Source of the DNA: Deltaproteobacteria bacterium
GTDB taxonomy: Bacteria > Desulfobacterota > Binatia > UBA9968
Assembly: GCA_023250495.1 (NCBI GenBank)
Contig: JAHFAP010000012.1
Coordinates: 1-32,286 of the forward strand
Direction of reading: 5' to 3'
DNA length: 32,286 nucleotides
The stretch's first letter is position 1; the number at the start of each line of letters is the position of its first letter. Positions 17,990 through 24,385 of the stretch are shown here, piece by piece. The notes under the pieces were generated by a model that made no database searches, was not told the origin of the DNA, and saw nothing but the letters and a program-made list of their open reading frames with translations. The position numbers and the translations under genes were made by a program.

Positions 17990-18032
17990 AAGTCTCAGCC
18001 ACCTCGCAGTCACTACATTTGTCATCAATCAT
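17988..18032 (-). CDS. 14-residue micro-ORF with CxxC motif
   Basis: The encoded peptide is MIDDKCSDCEVAET. It is far below the usual length cut-off, but the signals around it are unusually good. AAAGGAGGTGG (18047-18037), almost a full complement of the 16S 3' end, sits 6 nt before the ATG. A consensus-like promoter lies just upstream, and a hairpin plus intrinsic terminator follow. The peptide is acidic (six D/E, one K) with two cysteines spaced CxxC, which could bind a metal or act as a thiol switch. I do not recognise it as a member of a known peptide family. It could be a functional micropeptide, a RiPP-like precursor or a leader within a small RNA. Confidence 0.5.
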   Translation of the reverse strand: MIDDKCSDCEVAET

Positions 18033-18060
18033 TGGACCACCTCCTTTCCCTGCTGGCGCT

Positions 18061-18089
18061 AGTTTACGGAAGCGGTTCCTTCATGTCAA
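18061..18089 (-). promoter_or_regulatory. Sigma70-type promoter of the micro-ORF
   Basis: On the minus strand a perfect -35 TTGACA (18089-18084) and -10 TAAACT (18066-18061) are 17 nt apart. The spacer contains a small dyad, GGAA-CCGC-TTCC, that could be an operator. Transcription would start near 18054, only about 22 nt before the ATG. Confidence 0.6.
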
Positions 18090-18121
18090 TCAAAAATTCC
18101 TGAGTTTACAGCGGTAGCGAA

Positions 18122-18171
18122 GAATTTTGAGTTTTGAATTATTAATTTTGAATTTCTGAAACTCAAAATTC
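18122..18171 (-). terminator. A/T-rich inverted repeat downstream of pgeF
   Basis: GAATTTTGAGTTT (18122-18134) and AAACTCAAAATTC (18159-18171) are exact complements with a 24-nt loop. The element begins 12 nt after the pgeF stop and probably ends that transcript. It carries the same 19-mer as the element after tatC. Confidence 0.5.
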
Positions 18172-18183
18172 AGAACTCAACAT

Positions 18184-18951
18184 TTAAGGAAGACCGATAA
18201 AGCTCAACTGGCGGCCGGTTTCCTTTTTATCCCGGCGATACGAAAAGAAGTCCTCCGCCGCGCAGCGCGTGCAAGGGCCGATCTTGAAGATCTGCTCCGG
18301 CGGGAGACCGGCATCTTGGAGCAGTAAACGATTGAACTCTCCTAGGTCGAGGAACTGCCTGCCAGCTCTCGACTGCAGGCACTTCTCAGCCAGGCTCCCC
18401 CACCTCTGAACCAATGGGCCTGAAACATCAGCGCCGATCTCATAGCAGCAGGGGCCGATCGCCGGACCCAAAGCCGCTTCGATCAAGCTGGGAGTCACCT
18501 CGTATCGATCCTTGAGATGACGGATCATCTTGGCGGCGATGCCGGCCAAACTGCCCCGCCACCCTGCATGCGCAACCGCGGCCACCTCGCGCCCACGAAC
18601 GGAAAAGAGAATCGGCACGCAGTCGGCCGTGAGCACCCCGAGAAACAGCCCCTTCTCCTCCGTAATCATCCCGTCGGCCGCGCCCGCCTCTTTGAGGCGG
18701 TTGTCTTTGACCTCGATGATGCGCTCGCCGTGCACCTGCTTCATGGTGACGATCCTGAGATCATGCGCGCCCACGGCCTTCTTCACGTCGCAGCAATTGT
18801 CCTTGACCGCCTGCGGGTCGTCTCCGACCCTGAAGGAGAGATTGAGGCTCGCATAAGCCCCCGTGCTCTTACCGCCGCGCCTGCCCAGAAACCCGTGCAG
18901 CAGCCCGTCTCGCTTCTCCCACTGCGGCGCCTTGAGGCAAAGCATCTCCAT
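18184..18951 (-). CDS. pgeF: YfiH/LACC1-family purine nucleoside phosphorylase (polyphenol oxidase family)
   Basis: A 255-residue protein of the YfiH family, earlier called multicopper polyphenol oxidase (laccase) and now known to include purine nucleoside phosphorylase / adenosine deaminase activity. The zinc-binding catalytic residues are His74 in MKQVHGERI, Cys111 in TADCVPILF and His128 in AHAGWRGSLAGI, with LGPAIGPCCYEIG completing the pattern. I use ATG 18951; ATG 18945 and an upstream TTG at 18987 are alternatives. TTGCAA and TAATAA with a 16-nt gap lie directly before ATG 18951, which would give a nearly leaderless transcript. It is monocistronic and divergent from the cluster at 19358. 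Confidence 0.9.
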   Translation of the reverse strand: MEMLCLKAPQWEKRDGLLHGFLGRRGGKSTGAYASLNLSFRVGDDPQAVKDNCCDVKKAVGAHDLRIVTMKQVHGERIIEVKDNRLKEAGAADGMITEEKGLFLGVLTADCVPILFSVRGREVAAVAHAGWRGSLAGIAAKMIRHLKDRYEVTPSLIEAALGPAIGPCCYEIGADVSGPLVQRWGSLAEKCLQSRAGRQFLDLGEFNRLLLQDAGLPPEQIFKIGPCTRCAAEDFFSYRRDKKETGRQLSFIGLP

Positions 18952-19282
18952 ACGCCCAATTATTATGGCTCGTGGGCTTAGTTGCAAGTTGTTTTAGGCT
19001 CAACTCGTTCAGATACATGTGAGAAAGATTCGAGCTAAAAGGGATGGGTTCTAAGGAGCACCAGGGCCCCTTCGCCTTTCCCGCAATCAAAACATAGCCG
19101 GCCCGATCTCGCGACTCTATGGAAAAGCCTCCATCCTTTTCAGCATAGTAACTTTTCGATTACGGAAGGGTATGAAAAAGGTTACTCACTCTTCACCCAT
19201 CTAAAGATCCGGCAGAACCCACAACAAAATTTCCTCTGTAAATTCGGCGTGTTACCAAGCCGGCGGCGATTTTTTTAAGACC
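18952..19282. other. Non-coding region between pgeF and the biosynthetic operon
   Basis: About 330 nt with no convincing gene on either strand. It holds the probable pgeF promoter at its left edge, the imperfect inverted repeat at 19147-19186, and leads into the -24/-12 promoter. I see no tRNA, CRISPR or recognisable riboswitch. Confidence 0.6.
19147..19186. promoter_or_regulatory. Imperfect inverted repeat, possible activator site
   Basis: AGTAACTTTT (19147-19156) is mirrored by AAAAAGGTTACT (19175-19186), with a two-base insertion and an 18-nt gap. Its centre is about 140 nt upstream of the predicted start point of the sigma54-type promoter, the usual distance for an enhancer-binding protein. 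The identity of any regulator is unknown. Confidence 0.35.
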
Positions 19283-19296
19283 GGCACGTGCCTTGC
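19283..19296 (+). promoter_or_regulatory. Sigma54-type (-24/-12) promoter of the biosynthetic operon
   Basis: GGCACG at 19283-19288 and TTGCT at 19293-19297 match the -24/-12 consensus (TGGCACG, N4, TTGCW). The invariant GG and GC are exactly 10 nt apart. The only mismatches are the T just before GG and one purine position. Transcription would start near 19307, about 50 nt before the first gene. Confidence 0.6.
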
Positions 19297-19357
19297 TTCC
19301 CAATTCACATCAAGGCCGAGCGACAAAACAAAGAGCCGCATGGAAAGGAGAAATTTT

Positions 19358-19534
19358 ATGGAGACAGAAGAAGCTTTTGAGACCACGTTGGGGGATTTGG
19401 TTGTGGCCCTGACTGAAGAAACCTCCCAGTACGTTCATGACGAGAAAGAAGTTAACAAAGTGGTCGCCTTCAGGCTCACGCACCTTTTGAACCCCGCAGG
19501 CGCCGCTTCGAGACGCTGGCAGTACTGGCAGTAA
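19358..19534 (+). CDS. 58-residue protein of unknown function, first gene of the biosynthetic operon
   Basis: I do not recognise a named family. The peptide starts METEEAFETTLGDLVVAL, continues as a charged amphipathic helical stretch (EKEVNKVVAFRLTHLLN), and ends in an Ala/Ser/Arg segment with an aromatic tail, RRWQYWQ. ATG 19358 is preferred to ATG 19340 because GGAAAGGAG (19342-19350) lies 7 nt before it. The stop is separated by one base from the next start, so it is translationally coupled to the acyl-ligase gene. Its C-terminal WQYWQ and the radical SAM-SPASM gene 3.8 kb downstream raise the idea of a modified peptide precursor. A small helical partner of the ligase or carrier proteins is equally possible. 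Confidence 0.7.
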   Translation: METEEAFETTLGDLVVALTEETSQYVHDEKEVNKVVAFRLTHLLNPAGAASRRWQYWQ

Positions 19535-19535
19535 A

Positions 19536-21152
19536 ATGATTTCCCTCGAATCTTCGTTCATCAGGACTGCCAAGCGGCGTTGGTTTTCGTTCTGCATGGC
19601 CGACTCTACCGGGAAGGAGTTGACCTATGGGAGAGCGCTCGTAGGTAGCCTGTTGCTGTCCCGGCTGATTCGCAGACACTGCGCGGAAGAGTCCGTGGTT
19701 GGAGTGATGCTCCCCGCGTCCGTAGCCGGAGCGCTGGCCAATATCGCCCTTCTCATTGCAGGGAAGATTCCCGTCAATCTCAACTTCACCGCGGGACGTG
19801 AGGCGCTGGCCTCCGCCGTTCGGCAGTGCGGCATACGGAAGATTCTCACCTCGCGAGCATTTCTGGCCAAGGCGAAAATCGATCCGATAGAGGGGACGTT
19901 ATTCCTCGAAGACATGATAAGGGAGACGAATTCTTTGCGCAAAGCCGTGACAGTCCTGCTCGCTTTTTTGCTGCCCCCACGCCTGCTCCAGAGTTTCTAC
20001 TGCAATCCGAAGCGAGAGCCCGATGCCCTGGCCGCGATCATCTTCTCCAGCGGGACCACAACGACACCCAAGGGCGTGATGCTCAGCCATCATAACATTC
20101 TATCCAACATTGAAGGTCTCACGCAGCTCTTTCGGCTCAGCCGGCGCGACCGGATGATGGCGGCGCTGCCGTTTTTCCACGCCCTCGGATTTACCTGCAA
20201 CCTCTGGTTTCCTCTCCTCTCCGGCATCGGCGTCGCCTACCACTCCAACCCCAAAGACGCCGGCGCCATCGGCGCGATGGTGCTGAAATACCAAGCCACG
20301 ATTCTCATCAGCGCGCCTTCCTTTTATGCGCTCTATACCCAAGGATGCTCACGCCGGGAATTTGCTTCATTACGATACGCCATCGCCGGAGGCGAGAAGT
20401 TACGCGAGCCGATAGCGAAGGGTTTTAGAGAAAAGTTCGGGCGCGCGCTTTTGGAGGGCTACGGCTGCACGGAGATGGGGCCGGTGGTGTCGGTGAACGT
20501 CCCTGGCGGCGGCCAATGCAGCGGGCGTGGGATCGGATGCAAACCCGGCACCGTGGGCCGTCCTCTTCCAGGCGTGGTCGTAGAAGTCGTCGATCCCGGC
20601 AGTTGGAAACCAGTGCCCTGCGGCAAAGAAGGTCTCCTGCTGGTTAACGGGCCCAGCCGGATGCTGGGTTACGTGGGCGTCCCGCAAAAGAGCCAAAAAG
20701 TCATCCGAGACGGCTGGTATGTAACCGGAGATATCGCCTCCGTCGATGAAGACGGCTTTATCCGCATCACGGACCGCGCCTCCCGCTTCAGCAAGATCGG
20801 CGGTGAAATGGTCCCGCACATCAAAGTGGAGGAAACCATCCGCGCCATTCTCGATGAGGGAGACTGCGTGGTGACGGGGGTTGTCGATAAACACAAGGGA
20901 GAACGGCTGGTGGCGTTCTATACGGCGGACGAAATCTCAGTGGCACACTTGTGGGAACGGCTGTGCGAGGCAAGCCTGCCCAAATTGTGGATTCCCAGAA
21001 GAGAGGACCTCTATCCGATCGACGCCCTTCCAACTCTGGCGACGGGAAAGCCCGACCTGACAAGACTCAAATCCCTTGCCCTGGAAAGGCAATCGCACAC
21101 GCAACATGAACACATCCATCGACAGGCTGACAGCGCGCGATGCGCGGCGTGA
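19536..21152 (+). CDS. AMP-dependent acyl-ACP/acyl-CoA synthetase (Aas-like)
   Basis: A 538-residue adenylating enzyme of the ANL superfamily, most like the acyl-ACP synthetase half of Aas. It would activate a carboxylic acid with ATP and load it on a carrier-protein pantetheine (or CoA). Motifs: phosphate loop FSSGTTTTPKGVMLSHHN (residues 170-187), PFFHALGF, YGCTEMGPVV, WYVTGDIASVDEDGFIRITDR and the C-terminal catalytic lysine in LPTLATGKPDL. The phosphate loop is unusual because the glycine of the SGTTGxPKG consensus is threonine. It begins one base after the preceding stop and overlaps the next gene by 47 nt. A fatty acid is the likely substrate, from the Aas resemblance; an aryl acid is possible. 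Confidence 0.9.
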   Translation: MISLESSFIRTAKRRWFSFCMADSTGKELTYGRALVGSLLLSRLIRRHCAEESVVGVMLPASVAGALANIALLIAGKIPVNLNFTAGREALASAVRQCGIRKILTSRAFLAKAKIDPIEGTLFLEDMIRETNSLRKAVTVLLAFLLPPRLLQSFYCNPKREPDALAAIIFSSGTTTTPKGVMLSHHNILSNIEGLTQLFRLSRRDRMMAALPFFHALGFTCNLWFPLLSGIGVAYHSNPKDAGAIGAMVLKYQATILISAPSFYALYTQGCSRREFASLRYAIAGGEKLREPIAKGFREKFGRALLEGYGCTEMGPVVSVNVPGGGQCSGRGIGCKPGTVGRPLPGVVVEVVDPGSWKPVPCGKEGLLLVNGPSRMLGYVGVPQKSQKVIRDGWYVTGDIASVDEDGFIRITDRASRFSKIGGEMVPHIKVEETIRAILDEGDCVVTGVVDKHKGERLVAFYTADEISVAHLWERLCEASLPKLWIPRREDLYPIDALPTLATGKPDLTRLKSLALERQSHTQHEHIHRQADSARCAA

Positions 21153-22245
21153 TCGGCTCTACTTCGCCCAAGTGCGCGAGGATCCGGCGTTGGAGATCCG
21201 CGCGTTAAGGCCGACAGGCGCCGACACGATCGTCGTCGTGAGCTCCGGCGGCTGCACCGCCCTCTCGCTCCTGGCCGCCGGCGCGGGGCGCGTTTTCGCC
21301 GTGGATCTCAACGCCACGCAAAATCACCTGGTGGAGCTGAAGGCTCGAGCCGTGGCCCGCTTATCGCCTGGTGAGGCGGTTCGTTTCCTCGGCGGTGCAT
21401 GGGCACGGGCGAGCGACCGGACTGAGATCTATCTTCGCCTGCGCGCCGAACTCTCGCGCGCCGCGCAAGCTTACTGGAACACCCATCTGAGAGCGATTCG
21501 GCGCGGGGTGATTGACGCCGGGGTCACTGAAAGCTTGATTGCCCGGATCGTGCGCGCGATCCGCCTGGCCGTCCACGCTCCCTCGCGCATCGCGCGATTG
21601 CTCGCTTGTCGCGGCCTTGAGGAACAGCGCGAGTTCTACGCCCGCGAGTGGAATAGCCGGCGCTGGCGCGCCCTGTTTTCGATCCTGCTGAACCGCGCGG
21701 TCTTCAATCGAACCTACAACCCCGCTTTCTTTCGGCATGTGGGGAATATCGACTTCGCCCGGCATTTTTACCGGCTCGCGGAACACACGCTGACCGAACT
21801 CCCGGTCCGAAATAACTATTTTCTCCACCAGATGCTCACCGGCTTCTACCCTACCGGTGCGCCCGATGGGCTGCCCCTGTACCTGAGCGAGGCGGGAGCG
21901 GGTCGGATCTCCTCGACGCGCGACCGGCTTACCCTCGTGGACGGCAGCTATGAGAACTTTCTTCGCAGCCGTCCCGCTCGGAGCGTGAGCGGCTTCGCCC
22001 TTTCCAACATCTGTGAATGGCTTTCTCCCGACGAGATCGATGCGCTGTTTGGCGAGATTGCGCGCACCGCAGCGCCGGGCGCTCGGCTATGCTTTCGTAA
22101 CTTCGTCGGTTGGACCGAAGTCCCGGCGCGATGGCGCAAAGTCATTGTGGAAGATCCTGAGCAGGGCGCAGCTCTGATCCGGACCGACCGGAGCATGATG
22201 CAGAGCCGCCTCGCGGTCTGCGCCGTTGAAGGAGAGCTTTCATGA
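21106..22245 (+). CDS. DUF3419/BtaA-like SAM-dependent 3-amino-3-carboxypropyl transferase
   Basis: A 379-residue protein of the DUF3419 (BtaA) family. BtaA moves the 3-amino-3-carboxypropyl group of S-adenosylmethionine to diacylglycerol in betaine-lipid synthesis. Visible features are the SAM-binding core (VVVSSGGCTALSLL, then VFAVDLNATQNHLVELK) and the family C-terminal ALSNICEWLSPDEIDALF with PGARLCFRNFVG. The usual DLNP turn is DLNA here. There is no BtaB-type N-methyltransferase beside it, so a betaine lipid is not the obvious product; it may add a homoseryl-type unit to a cluster intermediate. ATG 21106 lies inside the ligase gene; its Shine-Dalgarno is distant, so the start is uncertain. 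Confidence 0.82.
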   Translation: MNTSIDRLTARDARRDRLYFAQVREDPALEIRALRPTGADTIVVVSSGGCTALSLLAAGAGRVFAVDLNATQNHLVELKARAVARLSPGEAVRFLGGAWARASDRTEIYLRLRAELSRAAQAYWNTHLRAIRRGVIDAGVTESLIARIVRAIRLAVHAPSRIARLLACRGLEEQREFYAREWNSRRWRALFSILLNRAVFNRTYNPAFFRHVGNIDFARHFYRLAEHTLTELPVRNNYFLHQMLTGFYPTGAPDGLPLYLSEAGAGRISSTRDRLTLVDGSYENFLRSRPARSVSGFALSNICEWLSPDEIDALFGEIARTAAPGARLCFRNFVGWTEVPARWRKVIVEDPEQGAALIRTDRSMMQSRLAVCAVEGELS

Positions 22246-23372
22246 CCAGCAGGAAGCCCTGCTCGTCCGCCCGGCGAGTGCGCGACGCGATCACGGCGGA
22301 CAACGATCAACTCCTTTGTCTCGCAAAACTCTGTCCGATGGAGGGCCACGTAGCGATTTGCGTGAACCGCGCGCCCGATTTCTTCGCCTTAAACCGTCTG
22401 GAAGGAGACCGCTGGCGGGTCGGAGTTGTGGACGGCCCTGCCGGAACCATCGCCGGCTGCATCGCGGTGGCCGAGCGCAACGTTTATCTTGATGGCCGGC
22501 CGGCGCGGGTCATGTACGTCAGCGATCTCAAGGTCCATCCGGCGCATCGGGATGGATGGACAGGCAACGCCCTGATTCGCTATGCGCAGGAGGCGTGCCG
22601 CAGAGCGGGCGGAGACGACGCGCCGATCCTCTCGACGATACTGGCGAATAACCAGCCGATGGAGCGCCGGATCTATGGTCCTCGCGGACTTCCGCGGCTT
22701 ACCCGCTTCGCCACCATACGCACCTACTCGGTGCCGCTGCTATGGCGCCGCCCTCGGGCCGGCGCCGATCTCCGCGTCTCGCGCGCCAAGACGGATGACA
22801 TCGAGGAGATGGCCGCGCTTTGGCGGCGCCTGGGGCCGTCCCGCCAGTTTGCGCCGGTGCACGATGGAAAATCGTTCGCTGAGTGGATCGACCGAGCGCC
22901 TTCCCTGAGCCCCTCTTGCTACTGGTTGGCGCGCCGCGACAACGGGCGGCTGGCGGGCTTCGTCGGCCTGTGGGATCAGACGGCGTTCAAACAGTTGCGC
23001 GTCACCGGCTACTCCGCCAGGCTTGCCGCATTCCGGGCTCTGTTTAACGCGCTCGCGCCCGCCCTCCACGTGCCCGCGCTTCCCCCTCCCGGCGGCGAGC
23101 TTCGCCACCTGACCGCAATCCACATGTGCGTTTCGGCCGACGAGCCGGCCGTTCTCCGCTCTCTTCTGGTTCACGCTTACAACGAACTCAGAGGCTGCGG
23201 TTTTTCTTTTTTCAACGTCGGCCTGGATATCCGCGATCCGCTCGCCGCCGCCCTCAAAGGCCTCCTGGCCCAGGTCACCGACACTCATGCCTACGTTACG
23301 ACCCCGGCGGGCTGCTACAGCGGCCCGGCGCTGGACCATCGGCCGCTCCACTACGAGATCGCTCTTGTGTGA
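22242..23372 (+). CDS. GNAT-family N-acyltransferase (two tandem GNAT-like halves)
   Basis: A 376-residue protein. The N-terminal half has a GNAT core: MYVSDLKVHPAHRDGWTGNAL corresponds to beta4 and the acyl-CoA pyrophosphate loop, though the usual R/QxxGxG/A is degenerate (HRDGWTG). After residue about 180 a second region with DIEEMAALWRRLG begins like another GNAT domain and includes NVGLDIRDPL near the end. Such double-GNAT proteins acylate amines; here an amine of the product, or a self-resistance role, is plausible. The start overlaps the upstream stop by 4 nt (ATGA). The substrate cannot be told from sequence. Confidence 0.75.
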   Translation: MTSRKPCSSARRVRDAITADNDQLLCLAKLCPMEGHVAICVNRAPDFFALNRLEGDRWRVGVVDGPAGTIAGCIAVAERNVYLDGRPARVMYVSDLKVHPAHRDGWTGNALIRYAQEACRRAGGDDAPILSTILANNQPMERRIYGPRGLPRLTRFATIRTYSVPLLWRRPRAGADLRVSRAKTDDIEEMAALWRRLGPSRQFAPVHDGKSFAEWIDRAPSLSPSCYWLARRDNGRLAGFVGLWDQTAFKQLRVTGYSARLAAFRALFNALAPALHVPALPPPGGELRHLTAIHMCVSADEPAVLRSLLVHAYNELRGCGFSFFNVGLDIRDPLAAALKGLLAQVTDTHAYVTTPAGCYSGPALDHRPLHYEIALV

Positions 23373-23380
23373 GGTGACGA

Positions 23381-24385
23381 ATGAACCATCGGAAAATAGG
23401 TAAACTGGGATATTCGCTGCGCTTGTATGGGAAACTCCGCGCCGCAAACAAGCGATACTCCGCGAGCGGCGACATGGCGGCGCATCCGTTTCCAGGGGTG
23501 ATTCAGCTCCAGACCATCAATGCCTGCCAGGCAGCGTGCAAGATGTGCCCGTATCCGATCTTCAAGGACGTTTTTGCGCGCGGCCGCATGGACGACGAGC
23601 TGTTCAACAAGGTGATGCAGGAGATCGCGCAGCATAAGGAAGTCGATACGTTCGTCCCGATGCTCCAGAACGAGCCGTTTCTGGACAAACACATCTTCGA
23701 GAAGATCCGCACATTCAAGGAGACGACGCAGGGAAGGGTGACGGTGGAGCTCGTCACCAACGGCGCATTCCTGACTGAAGAGAACATCGAGCGGATTCGC
23801 GACAGCGGTCTCGACATCCTCGACATCAGCCTCGACGCCCTCAGCCGGGAAATTTACCAAAAGATTCGCATCGGGCTTAAGTACGAGACCGTGCTGGCCG
23901 GCGTGGAGAGGGTCCTGGACGCGAACCTGCCCAAGACGGCCGTCTTCGTGCGCCTCGTGCGCATGCGCGACAACCTGCATGAGGTGAAGCCGTTCACGCG
24001 CCATTGGCGGAAACGGGGCGCGTCGGTGTTCATTTACACGGCGAACAATCGAGTCGGCGCGCTGGACGAGTTTGACGAGAACCTCCACCTCCCCAACTCG
24101 GAGCTGTCGCCCTTTTACCGCATGGGTCGGCGGCTCTTCCGGGCGTGGATGGGGCACTGCCCGATCCCGTTCTCCACCGCCAACATCCTGCACAACGGGG
24201 ACGTGCTCATGTGCGTGCACGACTGGGCGCGCAAGGAAATCGTCGGGAACGTGCGCGAAGCGTCGCTGGCCGAGATCTGGAACGGCGAGCGGATGCGCGA
24301 GGTCCGGCGTCTCGTCAGCCGGCGCCAGTACGAGCAGCTGCCGGCCTGCCGTGACTGCTCACTGTGGAAAGATGGTTGGTTTTAA
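23381..24385 (+). CDS. Radical SAM/SPASM-domain enzyme
   Basis: A 334-residue radical SAM enzyme. The [4Fe-4S] cluster ligands are Cys49, Cys53 and Cys56 in NACQAACKMCP; the glycine-rich and strand motifs follow (VELVTNGAFL, ILDISLDAL). The C-terminal SPASM/twitch region contributes Cys260, Cys278, Cys323 and Cys326, with the typical NGDVLMCVHDW and GNVREASLAEIWNG, so one auxiliary cluster is likely. SPASM enzymes modify RiPP peptides, but also small molecules and enzymes. No recognised RiPP recognition element is fused here. GAGGTGA lies just before the ATG. It could perform a C-C bond formation, epimerisation or decarboxylation on a carrier-bound substrate, or act on the 58-residue peptide. 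Confidence 0.92.
   Translation: MNHRKIGKLGYSLRLYGKLRAANKRYSASGDMAAHPFPGVIQLQTINACQAACKMCPYPIFKDVFARGRMDDELFNKVMQEIAQHKEVDTFVPMLQNEPFLDKHIFEKIRTFKETTQGRVTVELVTNGAFLTEENIERIRDSGLDILDISLDALSREIYQKIRIGLKYETVLAGVERVLDANLPKTAVFVRLVRMRDNLHEVKPFTRHWRKRGASVFIYTANNRVGALDEFDENLHLPNSELSPFYRMGRRLFRAWMGHCPIPFSTANILHNGDVLMCVHDWARKEIVGNVREASLAEIWNGERMREVRRLVSRRQYEQLPACRDCSLWKDGWF

Noticed and set aside
18033-18048. GGACCACCTCCTTT on the plus strand looks like the 3' end of 16S rRNA
   Set aside because: Only the anti-Shine-Dalgarno core matches; the preceding bases are not 16S-like. It is simply the complement of a strong Shine-Dalgarno on the minus strand.
24072-24371. Upstream extension of the MMPL open frame by 100 codons
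   Set aside because: The extension lies inside the radical SAM gene in another frame and is Ser/Arg/Thr-rich; MMPL proteins begin with a short cytoplasmic lead as in MVGFKTDIAR at 24372.
19358-24385. Firm call of a RiPP system (58-residue precursor plus SPASM enzyme)
   Set aside because: No leader/core boundary, recognition element, protease or peptide exporter is evident, and most neighbours are carrier-protein enzymes. Kept only as a hypothesis.
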